Shown piece by piece: positions 27,801 through 41,900 of a stretch of DNA of 64,000 nucleotides. The notes under the pieces are model-generated. The model had not been told where the DNA came from. It was given only the letters and a program-made list of their open reading frames with translations, and did no database searches. Origin of the DNA: Cherax quadricarinatus (lineage: Eukaryota; Arthropoda; Malacostraca; Decapoda; Parastacidae); assembly GCF_038502225.1 (NCBI RefSeq), contig NC_091293.1, positions 62,001 through 126,000 of the forward strand, given 5' to 3'. Position 1 is the stretch's first letter. The number at the start of each line of letters is the position of its first letter. The position numbers and the translations under genes are program-made.

Positions 27801-30800
27801 TCATAAAAAAATGAATAATTTTGCCTGCTTTTAGCAGAAAATTCAATTTCATCTGTAATTCTTCTTTGAATGTGTTAAAATCTACGTATTTTAGCGAAAA
27901 TATGTAGTGAATCGGAAAAGCATTCAAAACGCTCTAAATAGTAGAAATATGCAAAAAAATATTAATTTAGCGGTTTTTCCTAAGTTTTTTTAATGTTTCA
28001 AGTGCTTTTTAAAAATGTATGTGATCAATTCAAAATTAATATTGATTTTTTTCTATTTTTATGGTGATTTTTTAAAACTGTATAACATATTCGTAAATCT
28101 TGAAAAATCATCGAAAATCATATTTTTTGGCATATTTCAACGATTCAGAGATTTTTCAAAGATTTTTTGAAAAACATCAATTATTTTATTTAAAATACAT
28201 ATTTGCAAAGCATTTCACAAAAAAATGTACTATTTTGCCTACTTTTAGCATAAAATTCAATTGCAGCAGTAATTCTGATTTAAATGTGTGAAAAATCTAT
28301 GTATATTAGCGAAAATATGTGGTTTAGCGGAAAAGCATTTAAAATGCACTAAGTCATCCAAATATGCAAAAAAATATCATTTTAGCGCGATTTTTGTCTG
28401 AAGTTCTTTTCAAAAATATACATGAAATATTAAAAATTGATATGGATTTTTATTTATTTTTTGTTGTGATATTTTAAAAATGACTAAAATATACGTTAAT
28501 CTTGAATAATAATAGAAAATCACATTTTTTGGCATATTTCAACGAATTAGCGATTTTTCAAAGATTTTTTGAAAAGCAGCAATTTTTTTTATTTAAATAT
28601 ATATTTGCAAAGTAATTCACAAAAAATGTATAATTTTGCCTACTTTTAGCATAAAATTCAATTGCAGCGGTAATTCTGATTTAAATGTGTAAAAATCTAT
28701 GAATTTTAGCGAAAATATGTGGTTTATCGGAAAAGCATTCAAAACGCTCTAAATCGTCGAAATATGCAATTAAATATCATTTTAGCGCTTTTTTCTGTTT
28801 TTTAATGTTTCAAGTGCTTTTTAAAAATATATATCAAATATTCAAAATTAATGTTGATTTTTATGGATTTTTATTGGGATTTTTTAAAAATATGTAAAAT
28901 ATACGTAAATATTGAAAAAAATATCGAAATTCATATTTTTGGGCATATTTCAACGATTTAGAGATTTTTCAAAGATTCTTTTATAAAACACTAATTACTA
29001 TATTTAAAATATATATTTTAAAAGTAATTCACAAAAAGATGCATAATTTTGACTACTTTTAGCATAAAATTCAATTGCAGCAATAATTCTGATTTAAATG
29101 TGTGAAAATCTATGTATTTTAGCGGTTTATTGGAAAAGCATTCAAAACGCTCTAAACCTTCGAAATATGCAATAAAATATCATTTTAGCACTTTTTTCTA
29201 AGTATTTTAATGTTCCAAGCGCTTTCTAAAAATATGTATCAAATATTCAAAATTAATGTTGATTTTTATGGATTTTCATTGGGATTTTTTAATAATGTGT
29301 AAAATATACGTAAACCTTGAAAAAATCATTGAAAAACATTTTTTGGCATATTTGAACGATTCAGGGATTTTTCAAAGATTTCTCGAAAAACATCAATTAT
29401 TTTATTTAAAATATGTATTTGCAAATTAATTCACAAAAAATGCATGATTTTGCGTACTTTTAGCAAAAAAAATCAATTGCAGCTGTAATTCTGTTTAAAT
29501 GTGTTAGAATCTATGTAATTTAGCGAAAACATGAGGTTTATCGGAAAAGCATTCAAAACGCTCTATATAGTCGAAATATGCCAAAAAAATATTATTTTAG
29601 CGTTTTTCTCCAAGTTTTTAAATGTTTCAAGTGCTTTTTAAGAAAATATGTGAAATATTCAAAATTAATATTGATTTTTTTGGATTTTTAGTGTGATTTT
29701 TTAAAATTGTGTAAAATATACGAAAATCTTAAAAAAATCATCTAAATTCATATTTTTTGGCATGTTTCAAGGATTCAGCGATTTTTCAAAGATTATTTGA
29801 AAAACATCAATTATTTTATTTAAAATATATATTTGGTAAGTAATTCACAAAAAATGCATAATTTTGACTACATTTAGCATAAAATTCAATTGAAGCAGTA
29901 ATTCTGATTTAAATGTGTGAAAATCTCTGTATTTTAGCGAAAATATGTGGTTTATCGGAAAAGCATTCAAAACGCTCTAAATCGTAGAAATATGCAATAA
30001 AATATAATTTTAGCACTTTTTTTCTAAGTATTTTAATGTTCCAAGTGTTTTCTAAAAAATATATATGAAATATTCAAAATTAATATGGATTTTTATGGAT
30101 TTTCATTTGATTTTTTGAAAATGTGTAAAATATACGTAAACCTTTAAAAAATCGTCGAAAAACATTTTTTGGCATATTTCAACGATTCAGGGATTTTTCA
30201 AAGATTTTTCGAAAAACATCAATTATTTTGTTTAAAATATATATTTGCAAAGTAATTCACAAAAAATGCATAATTTTGCCTACTTTCAGCATAAAATTAA
30301 ATTTCTGCTGTAATTCTGCTTTAAATGTGTGAAAATCTATGTATTTTAGCGAAAATATGAGGTTTATCGGAAAAGCATTCAAAACTCTCTAAACAGTCAA
30401 ATTAATCGAAAAAATATTATTTTAGCGTTTTTTGACTAATTTTTTTAATGTTTCAAATGCTTTTTAAAAAATATATCAAATATTCAAAATTAATATTGAT
30501 TTTTTTTATTTTTATTGTGATTTTTTAAAATTGTGTAAAATATAAGGAAATCTTGAAAAATCATCGAAAATCATATTTTTGGGCATATTTCAACGATTCA
30601 AAGATTTTTCAAGGATTTTTTGAAAAACATCAATTATTTTATTTGAAAAATATATTTGCAAAGAATTTCACAAAAAAATGCATAATTTTGCCTACTTTAA
30701 GCATAAAATTCAATTGCAGCAGTAATTCTGATTTAAATGTGTGAAAAATCTAAGAATTTTAGCGAGAATATGTGGTTTAGCGGAAAAGCATTTAAAATGC

Positions 30801-33800
30801 AATAAATCGTCAAAATATGCAATAAAATATAATTTTAGCACTTTTTTGTAAGTATTTTAATGTTTTTGATTTTCATTGGGATTTTTTAAAAATGTGTAAA
30901 ATGTACATACACCTTGAATAAATCATCGAAAAACATTTTTAGGCATATTTGAACGATTCAAAAAATTTTCAAAGATTTTTCGAAAAAACATTAATTATTT
31001 TGTTTAAAATATATATTTGCAAAGCAATTCATAAAAAAATGAATAATTTTGCCTGCTTTTAGCAGAAAATTCAATTTCATCTGTAATTCTTCTTTAAATG
31101 TGTTAAAATCTACGTATTTTAGCGAAAATATGTAGTGAATCGGAAAAGCATTCAAAACGGTCTAAATAGTAGAAATATGCAAAAAAATATTATTTTAGCG
31201 GTTTTTCCTAAGTTTTTTTAATGTTTCAAGTGCTTTTTAAAAATGTATGTGATCAATTAAAAATTAATATTGATTTTTTTCTATTTTTATGGTGATTTTT
31301 TTAAAACTGTATAACATATTCGTAAATCTTGAAAAATCATCGAAAATCATATTTTTTGGCATATTTCAACGATTCAGAGATTTTTCAAAGATTTTTTGAA
31401 AAACATCAATTATTTTATTTAAAATACATATTTGCAAAGCATTTCACAAAAAAAATGTACTATTTTGCCTACTTTTAGCATAAAATTCAATTGCAGCAGT
31501 AATTCTGATTTAAATGTGTGAAAAATCTATGTATTTTAGCGAAAATATGTGGTTTAGCGGAAAAGCATTTAAAATGCACTAAATCGTCCAAATATGCAAA
31601 AAAATATCATTTTAGCGATTTTTTCTAAGTATTTTAATGTCTGAAGTTCTTTTCAAAAATATACATGAAATATTAAAAATTGATATGGATTTTTATGGAT
31701 TTTTTGTTGGGATATTTTAAAAATGCCTAAAATATACGTTAATCTTGAATAATAATCGAAAATCACATTTTTTGGCATATTTCAACGAATTAGCGATTTT
31801 TCAAAGATTTTTTGAAAAGCAGCAATTTTTTTTATTTAAATATATATTTGCAAAGTAATTCACAAAAAATGTATAATTTTGCCTACTTTTAGCATAAAAT
31901 TCAATTGCAGCGGTAATTCTGATTTAAATGTGTAAAAATCTATGAATTTTAGCGAAAATATGTGGTTTATCGGAAAAGCATTCAAAACGCTCTAAATCGT
32001 CGAAATATGCAATTAAATATCATTTTAGCGCTTTTTTCTAAGTTTTTTAATGTTTCAAGTGCTTTTTAAAAATATATATCAAATATTCAAAATTAATGTT
32101 GATTTTTATGGATTTTTATTGGGATTTTTTAAAAATATGTAAAATATACGTAAATATTGAAAAAAATATCGAAATTCATATTTTTGGGCATATTTCAACG
32201 ATTTAGAGATTTTTCAAAGATTCTTTTAAAAAACATCAATTACTATATTTAAAATATATATTTTAAAAGTAATTCACAAAAAGATGCATAATTTTGACTA
32301 CTTTTAGCATAAAATTCAATTGCAGCAATAATTCTGATTTAAATGTGTGAAAATCTATGTATTTTAGCGGTTTATTGGAAAAGCATTCAAAACGCTCTAA
32401 ACCTTCGAAATATGCAATAAAATATCATTTTAGCACTTTTTTCTAAGTATTTTAATGTTCCAAGCGCTTTCTAAAAATATGTATCAAATATTCAAAATTA
32501 ATGTTGATTTTTATGGATTTTCATTGGGATTTTTTAATAATGTGTAAAATATACGTAAACCTTGAAAAAATCATTGAAAAACATTTTTTGGCATATTTGA
32601 ACGATTCAGGGATTTTTCAAAGATTTCTCGAAAAACATCAATTATTTTATTTAAAATATGTATTTGCAAATTAATTCACAAAAAATGCATGATTTTGCGT
32701 ACTTTTAGCAAAAAAAATCAATTGCAGCTGTAATTCTGTTTAAATGTGTTAGAATCTATGTAATTTAGCGAAAACATGAGGTTTATCGGAAAAGCATTCA
32801 AAACGCTCTAAATAGTCGAAATATGCCAAAAAAATATTATTTTAGCGTTTTTCTCCAAGTTTTTTAATGTTTCAAGTGCTTTTTAAGAAAATATGTGAAA
32901 TATTCAAAATTAATATTGATTTTTTTGGATTTTTAGTGTGATTTTTTAAAATTGTGTAAAATATACGAAAATCTTAAAAAAATCATCTAAATTCATATTT
33001 TTTGGCATGTTTCAAGGATTCAGCGATTTTTCAAAGATTATTTGAAAAACATCAATTATTTTATTTAAAATATATATTTGGTAAGTAATTCACAAAAAAT
33101 GCATAATTTTGACTACATTTAGCATAAAATTCAATTGAAGCAGTAATTCTGATTTAAATGTGTGAAAATCTCTGTATTTTAGCGAAAATATGTGGTTTAT
33201 CGGAAAAGCATTCAAAACGCTCTAAATCGTAGAAATATGCAATAAAATATAATTTTAGCACTTTTTTTCTAAGTATTTTAATGTTCCAAGTGTTTTCTAA
33301 AAAATATATATGAAATATTCAAAATTAATATGGATTTTTATGGATTTTCATTTGATTTTTTGAAAATGTGTAAAATATACGTAAACCTTTAAAAAATCGT
33401 CGAAAAACATTTTTTGGCATATTTCAACGATTCAGGGATTTTTCAAAGATTTTTCGAAAAACATCAATTATTTTGTTTAAAATATATATTTGCAAAGTAA
33501 TTCACAAAAAATGCATAATTTTGCCTACTTTCAGCATAAAATTAAATTTCTGCTGTAATTCTGCTTTAAATGTGTGAAAATCTATGTATTTTAGCGAAAA
33601 TATGAGGTTTATCGGAAAAGCATTCAAAACTCTCTAAACAGTCAAATTAATCGAAAAAATATTATTTTAGCGTTTTTTGACTAATTTTTTTAATGTTTCA
33701 AATGCTTTTTAAAAAATATATCAAATATTCAAAATTAATATTGATTTTTTTTATTTTTATTGTGATTTTTTAAAATTGTGTAAAATATACGGAAATCTTG

Positions 33801-36800
33801 AAAAATCATTGAAAATCATATTTTTGGGCATATTTCAACGATTCAAAGATTTTTCAAGGATTTTTTGAAAAACATCAATTATTTTATTTGAAAAATATAT
33901 TTGCAAAGAATTTCACAAAAAAATGCATAATTTTGCCTACTTTAAGCATAAAATTCAATTGCAGCAGTAATTCTGATTTAAATGTGTGAAAAATCTAAGA
34001 ATTTTAGCGAGAATATGTGGTTTAGCGGAAAAGCATTTAAAATGCAATAAATCGTCAAAATATGCAATAAAATATAATTTTAGCACTTTTTTGTAAGTAT
34101 TTTAATGTTTTTGATTTTCATTGGGATTTTTTAAAAATGTGTAAAATGTACATACACCTTGAATAAATCATCGAAAAACATTTTTAGGCATATTTGAACG
34201 ATTCAAAAAATTTTCAAAGATTTTTCGAAAAAACATTAATTATTTTGTTTAAAATATATATTTGCAAAGCAATTCATAAAAAAATGAATAATTTTGCCTG
34301 CTTTTAGCAGAAAATTCAATTTCATCTGTAATTCTTCTTTAAATGTGTTAAAATCTACGTATTTTAGCGAAAATATGTAGTGAATCGGAAAAGCATTCAA
34401 AACGGTCTAAATAGTAGAAATATGCAAAAAAATATTATTTTAGCGGTTTTTCCTAAGTTTTTTTAATGTTTCAAGTGCTTTTTAAAAATGTATGTGATCA
34501 ATTCAAAATTAATATTGATTTTTTTCTATTTTTATGGTGATTTTTTTAAAACTGTATAACATATTCGTAAATCTTGAAAAATCATCGAAAATCATATTTT
34601 TTCGCATATTTCAACGATTCAGAGATTTTTCAAAGATTTTTTGAAAAACATCAATTATTTTATTTAAAATCCATATTTGCAAAGCATTTCACAAAAAAAT
34701 GTACTATTTTGCCTACTTTTAGCATGAAATTCAATTGCAGCAGTAATTCTGATTTAAATATGTGAAAAATCTAAGAATTTTAGCGAGAATATGTGGTTTA
34801 GCGGAAAAGCATTTAAAATGCAATAAATCGTCGAAATATGCAATAAAATATAATTTTAGCACTTTTTTGTAAGTATTTTAATGTTTTTGATTTTCATTGG
34901 GATTTTTTAAAAATGTGTAAAATGTACATACACCTTGAATAAATCATCGAAAAAGATTTTTAGGCATATTTGAACGATTCAAAAAATTTTCAAAGATTTT
35001 TCGAAAAAACATTAATTATTTTGTTTAAAATATATATTTGCAAAGCAATTTATTAAAAAATGAATAATTTTGCCTGCTTTTAGCAGAAAATTCAATTTCA
35101 TCTGTAATTCTTCTTTGAATGTGTTAAAATCTACGTATTTTAGCGAAAATATGTAGTGAATCGGAAAAGCATTCAAAACGCTCTAAATAGTAGAAATATG
35201 CAAAAAAAATATTATTTTAGCGGTTTTTCCTTAGTTTTGTTAGTGTTTCAAGTGCTTTTTAAAAATGTATGTGATCAATTCAAAATTAATATTGATTTTT
35301 TTCTATTTTTATGGTGATTTTTTAAAACTGTATAACATATTCGTAAATCTTGAAAAATCATCGAAAATCATATTTTTTGGCATATTTCAACGATTCAGAG
35401 ATTTTTCAAAGATTTTTTGAAAAACATCAATTATTTTATTTAAAATACATATTTGCAAAGCATTTCACAAAAAAATGTACTATTTTGCCTACTTTTAGCA
35501 TAAAATTCAATTGCAGCAGTAATTCTGATTTAAATGTGTGAAAAATCTATGTATTTTAGCGAAAATATGTGGTTTAGCGGAAAAGCATTTAAAATGCACT
35601 AAATCGTCCAAATATGCAAAAAAATATCATTTTAGCGATTTTTTCTAAGTATTTTAATGTCTGAAGTTCTTTTCAAAAATATACATGAAATATTAAAAAT
35701 TGATATGGATTTTTATGGATTTTTTGTTGGGATATTTTAAAAATGCCTAAAATATACGTTAATCTTGAATAATAATAGAAAATCACATTTTTTGGCATAT
35801 TTCAACGAATTAGCGATTTTTCAAAGATTTTTTGAAAAGCAGCAATTTTTTTTATTTAAATATATATTTGCAAAGTAATTCACAAAAAATGTATAATTTT
35901 GCCTACTTTTAGCATAAAATTCAATTGCATCGGTAATTCTGATTTAAATGTGTAAAAATCTATGAATTTTAGCGAAAATATGTGGTTTATCGGAAAAGCA
36001 TTCAAAACGCTCTAAATCGTCGAAATATGCAATTAAATATCATTTTAGCGCTTTTTTCTAAGTTTTTTAATGTTTCAAGTGCTTTTTAAAAATATATATC
36101 AAATATTCAAAATTAATGTTGATTTTTATGGATTTTTATTGGGATTTTTTAAAAATATGTAAAATATACGTAAATATTGAAAAAAATATCGAAATTCATA
36201 TTTTTGGGCATATTTCAACGATTTAGAGATTTTTCAAAGATTCTTTTATAAAACACTAATTACTATATTTAAAATATATATTTTAAAAGTAATTCACAAA
36301 AAGATGCATAATTTTGACTACTTTTAGCATAAAATTCAATTGCAGCAATAATTCTGATTTAAATGTGTGAAAATCTATGTATTTTAGCGGTTTATTGGAA
36401 AAGCATTCAAAACGCTCTAAACCTTCGAAATATGCAATAAAATATCATTTTAGCACTTTTTTCTAAGTATTTTAATGTTCCAAGCGCTTTCTAAAAATAA
36501 GTATCAAATATTCAAAATTAATGTTGATTTTTATGGATTTTCATTGGGATTTTTTAATAATGTGTAAAATATACGTAAACCTTGAAAAAATCATTGAAAA
36601 ACATTTTTTGGCATATTTGAACGATTCAGGGATTTTTCAAAGATTTCTCGAAAAACATCAATTATTTTATTTAAAATATGTATTTGCAAATTAATTCACA
36701 AAAAATGCATGATTTTGCGTACTTTTAGCAAAAAAAATCAATTGCAGCTGTAATTCTGTTTAAATGTGTTAGAATCTATGTAATTTAGCGAAAACATGAG

Positions 36801-37740
36801 GTTTATCGGAAAAGCATTCAAAACGCTCTATATAGTCGAAATATGCCAAAAAAATATTATTTTAGCGTTTTTCTCCAAGTTTTTAAATGTTTCAAGTGCT
36901 TTTTAAGAAAATATGTGAAATATTCAAAATTAATATTGATTTTTTTGGATTTTTAGTGTGATTTTTTAAAATTGTGTAAAATATACGTAAATCTTAAAAA
37001 AATCATCTAAATTCATATTTTTTGGCATGTTTCAAGGATTCAGCGATTTTTCAAAGATTATTTGAAAAACATCAATTATTTTATTTAAAATATATATTTG
37101 GTAAGTAATTCACAAAATATGCATAATTTTGACTACATTTAGCATAAAATTCAATTGAAGCAGTAATTCTGATTTAAATGTGTGAAAATCTCTGTATTTT
37201 AGCGAAAATATGTGGTTTATCGGAAAAGCAATCAAAACGCTCTAAATCGTCGAAATATGCAATAAAATATAATTTTAGCACTTTTTTCTAAGTATTTTAA
37301 TGTTCCAAGTGTTTTCTACAAAATATATATGAAATATTCAAAATTAATATGGATTTTTATGGATTTTCATTTGATTTTTTGAAAATGTGTAAAATATACG
37401 TAAACCTTTAAAAAATCGTCGAAAAACATTTTTTGGCATATTTCAACGATTCAGGGATTTTTCAAAGATTTTTCCAAAAACATCAATTATTTTGTTTAAA
37501 ATATATATTTGCAAAGTAATTCACAAAAAATGCATAATTTTGCCTACTTTCAGCATAAAATTAAATTTCAGCTGTAATTCTGCTTTAAATGTGTGAAAAT
37601 CTATGTATTTTAGCGAAAATATGTGGTTTAGCGGAAAAGCATTTAAAATGCACTAAATCGTCCAAATATGCAAAAAAATATCATTTTAGCGATTTTTTCT
37701 AAGTATTTTAATGTCTGAAGTTCTTTTCAAAAATATACAT
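24854..37740 (-). repeat. Higher-order repeat of about 3.2 kb in the inverted block
   Basis: The segment beginning caaaattaatattgattttt followed by ctatttttatggtga occurs near 24,855, 28,030, 31,259 and 34,505, with spacings of about 3,175, 3,229 and 3,246 bp. An independent landmark (ggcatgtttcaaggattcag) occurs near 23,356, 26,532, 29,760, 33,005 and 37,025. Its last interval is about 4,020 bp because of an extra roughly 775-bp piece. Corresponding positions are almost identical between units. The period differs from the roughly 2.6-kb unit of the forward blocks. Confidence 0.85.
34505..35280 (-). repeat. Extra two-monomer segment (about 775 bp) inside a higher-order unit
   Basis: The 3.2-kb landmark appears at about 34,505 and again at about 35,280, only 775 bp later. 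This distance is close to two monomers. Both flanks continue in the normal unit order, so a two-monomer block has been duplicated or inserted within one unit. Unequal exchange is the simplest explanation (inference). Confidence 0.7.
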
Positions 37741-38668
37741 GAAATATTAAAAATTGATATGGATTTTTATGGATTTTTTGTTGGGATATTTTAAAAATGC
37801 CTAAAATATACGTTAATCTTGAATAATAATAGAAAATCACATTTTTTGGCATATTTCAACGAATTAGCGATTTTTCAAAGATTTTTTGAAAAGCAGCAAT
37901 TTTTTTATTTAAATATATATTTGCAAAGTAATTCACAAAAAATGTATAATTTTGCCTACTTTTAGCATAAAATTCAATTGCATCGGTAATTCTGATTTAA
38001 ATGTGTAAAAATCTATGAATTTTAGCGAAAATATGTGGTTTATCGGAAAAGCATTCAAAACGCTCCAAATCAACTAAATATGCAATAAAATCTCATTTCA
38101 GCGCTTTTTCTAATTTTTTTAATGTTTCAAGTGCTTTTTAAAAATTCATATTAAATATTCAAAATGAATGTTGATTTTTATGGATTTTTATTAGGATTTT
38201 TAAAAAATGTGTAATATATACGTAAATCTTCAAAAATAATCGAAATTCATATTTTTTGGCATATTCCACGTTTCAGCAATTTTTTCAAAGATTTTTTGAA
38301 TAACATCAATTATTTTATTTAAAATATATATTTGGAAAGTAATTCACAAAAAAATGCATAATTTTGTCTACTTTTAGCATAAAATTCAATTGCTGCTGTA
38401 ATTCTGCTTTAAATGTGTTAAAATCTATGTATTTTAGTGAAAATATGTGGTTTAACGGAAAATCTTTCAAAACGCACTAAATAGTCGAAATATGAAAAAA
38501 AAAATCATTTTTTTTAAAGTGCACTAAATCTTCCAAATATGCAATAAAATATCATTTTTGCGCTTTTTTCTAAGTATTTTAATGTCTCAAGTGCTTTTTA
38601 AAGGTATATGTGAAATATTCAATATTAATGTGGATTTTTATGGATTTCTATTGGGATATTTTAAAAAT

Positions 38669-38999
38669 GTCTAAAATATACGTTAAACTTGAAAAATCGT
38701 CGAAATCATATTTTTTTGCATAATTCGGCGATTCAATGCTTTTGAAGCATTTTTTTTTTTTAACTTTATTTTTTTCCATATAAAATATGTTTTTACTAAG
38801 TACTTAAATATCGCAAAATTTTAATTTCTTTTAGCATAAAATTCAATTGCGGCGGTAATTCTGATTTAAAAGTGCGAAAATCTATGAATTTTAGCCAAAT
38901 AATATGGTTCGTCAAAAAGTTTTAAAAACGCTCTAAGTCGTCGAAATATGCAATAAAATATGATTTTAGCGAATTTTTCTTTAATTGTACAAGTGAATT
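38669..38999 (-). repeat. Divergent monomer subtype at the orientation switch
   Basis: Reverse-complemented, this stretch matches the unusual monomer at 5,962-6,303. It shares the gaccatattatttggc-like region, the run of A/T near the middle and the gcttcaaaagcattgaatcg phrase. Its outer edge (caagtgaattt) coincides with the point where orientation flips back to forward. Flanking monomers on both sides are ordinary. Confidence 0.75.
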
Positions 39000-41900
39000 T
39001 AGAATTACAGCCGGAATTGAATTTTATGCTAAAAGTAGTCAAAATTATACATTTTTTTGTGAATTACTTTCCAAATATGTATTTTAAATAAAATAATTGA
39101 TGTTTTTCAAAAAAATCTTTGAAAAATAGCTGAATCGTTCAATTATCCCAAAAAATATGAATTTCGATGATTTTTCGAGATTCACGTTTATTTTTCCCAT
39201 TTTTAAAAAATCCCAATGAAAATCCATAAAAATCAACATTAATTTTGAATATTTGATATATATTTTTTAAAAGCACTTGAAACATTAAAAAAATTTGAAA
39301 AAGCGCTAAAATTATATTTTATTGCATATTTCTACTATTTACAGCGTTTTGAATGCTTTTCCGATAAACCACATATTTTCGCTAAAATACAGACATTTTT
39401 AAACATTTAAATCAAAATTACTGCTGCATTTGAATTTTATGCTAAAAGTATACATTTTTTGTGAATTACTTTGCAAATATATATTTAAATAAAAAAATTG
39501 CTGTTTTCCAAAAAATCATTGAAAAATCGATGATTTTTCAAGATTAACGTGTATTTTCGACATTTTTAAAATATCCCAATAAAAATCCATAAAAATCCAT
39601 ATTAATTTTGAGTATTTCATATACATTTTTAAAAAGCACTTCAGACATTAAAATACTTAGAAAAAAGCGCTAAAATGATATTTTATTGCATATTTGGACG
39701 ATTTAATGCATTTTAAATGCTTTTCCGCTAAACCACATATTTTCGCTAAAATACATAGATTTTTCACACATTTAAATCAGAATTACTGCTGCAATTGAAT
39801 TTTATGCTAAAAGTAGGCAAAATTATGCATTTTTTGTGAAATGCTTTGCAAATATGTATTTTAAACAAAATAATTGATATTTCTCGAAAAATCTTTGAAA
39901 AATCCCTGAATCGTTCAAATATGCCAAAAAATGTTTTTCGACGATTTTTTAAAGGTTTACGTATATTTTACACATTTTCAAAAAATCCCAATGAAAATCC
40001 ATAACAATCCATATTAATTTTGAATATTTCATATATATTTTTTAGAAAGCACTTGGAACAATAAAATACTTAGAAAAAAGTGCTAAAATGATATTTTATT
40101 GCATATCTCGACGATTTAGAGCGTTTTGAATGCTTTTCCGATAAACCACATATTTATATCAGAATTACTGCTTCAATTGAATTTTATGCTAAATGTACTC
40201 AAAATTATGCAATTTTTGTGAATTACTTTCCAAATATATATTTTAAATAAAATAATTGATGTTTTTCAAAAAATTACGAAAAACCGCTAAAATAATATTT
40301 TTTTGCATATTTTGACTATTTAGAGAGTTTTGAATGCTTCTCCTATAAACCACATATTTTAACTAAAATACATAGATTTTAACACATTTAAAGCAGAATT
40401 ACAACAGCAATTGAATTTTATGCTAAAAGTCGGCAAAATTATGCATTTTTTGTGAATTACTTTGCAAATATATATTTTAAACAAAATAATTGATATTTCT
40501 CGAAAAATCTTTGAAAAATCCCTGAATCGTTCAAATATGCCAAAAAATGTTTTTCGACGATTTTTTAAAGGTTTACGTATATTTTACACATTTTCAAAAA
40601 ATCCCAATGAAAATCCATAACAATCCATATTAATTTTGAATATTTCATATATTTTTTAGAAAGCACTTGGAACAATAAAATACTTAGAAAAAAGTGCTAA
40701 AATTATATTTTATTGCATATTTCGACGATTTAGAGCGTTTTGAATGCTTTTCCGATAAACCACATATTTAAATCAGAATTACTGCTTCAATTGAATTTTA
40801 TGCTAAATGTACTCAAAATTATGCATTTTTTGTGAATTACTTTCCAAATATATATTTTAAATAAAATAATTGATGTTTTTCAAATAATCTTTGAAAAATC
40901 GGTGAATCCTTGAAACATGCCAAAAAATATGAATTTATATGATTTTTCAAGATTTACGTATATTTTATACAATTTTAAAAAATCACAATATAAATCCAAA
41001 AAAACCAATATTAATTTTGAATATTTCACATATTTTCTTAAAAAGCACTAAAAACATTAAAAAAATAATATTTTTGGCATATTTCGACTATTTAGAGCGT
41101 TTTGAATGCTTTTCCGATTAACCACATGTTTTCGCTAAATTTAAATCAGAATTATTGATGCAATAGAATTTTATGCTAAAAGTAGTCAAAATTATGCATC
41201 TTTTTGTGAATTAATTTCCAAATATATATTTTAAACATAGTAATTGATGTTTTTCAAAAGAATCTTCGAAAAATCTCTGAATCGTTGAAATATGCCCAAA
41301 AATATGAATTTCGATATTTTTTTCAATATTTACATATATTTTACATATTTTTAAAAAATCCCAATAAAAATCAATAAAAATCAACATTAATTTTGAATAT
41401 TTGATACATATTTTTAAAAAGCACTTGAAACATTAAAAAACTTAGAAAAAAGCGCTAAAATGATATTTAATTGCATATTTCGACGATTTAGAACGATCTG
41501 AATGCTTTTCCGATAAACCACATATTTTCGCTAAAATTCATAGATTTTTACACATTTAAATCAGAATTACTGCTGCAATTGAATTTTATGCTAAAAGTAG
41601 GCAAAATTATACATTTTTTTGAGAATTACTTTGCAAATATATTTAAATATAAAAAATTGCTGTTTTTCAAAAAATCTTTGAAAAGTCGCTAATTCGTTGA
41701 AATATGCCAAAAAATATGATTTTCGATTATTATTCAAGATTAACGTATATTTTAGACATTTTTAAAATATCCGAACAAAAAATCTTAAAAATCCATATTA
41801 ATTTGGAATATTTCATGTATATTTTAAAAAAGCACTTGAGACATTAAAGTACCTTGAAAAAAGCGCTAAAATTATATTTTATTGCATATTTGGACGATTT

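Larger units (their letters stand above)
22073..38999 (-). repeat. Satellite block B, inverted orientation
   Basis: Same satellite family read on the opposite strand: all landmarks now appear reverse-complemented (agcgaaaatatgtggttt, gcataaaattcaattgc). The left edge is abrupt, where forward text ending in aaaatacttagaaaaaagcat at about 22,072 runs straight into reverse text. The right edge is at about 38,999, where reverse text ending in caagtgaattt meets forward agaattacag. No transposon lies at either edge. The short open frames at 24,925, 28,100, 30,553, 34,574 and 35,350 are one repeated non-coding segment. Confidence 0.92.
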
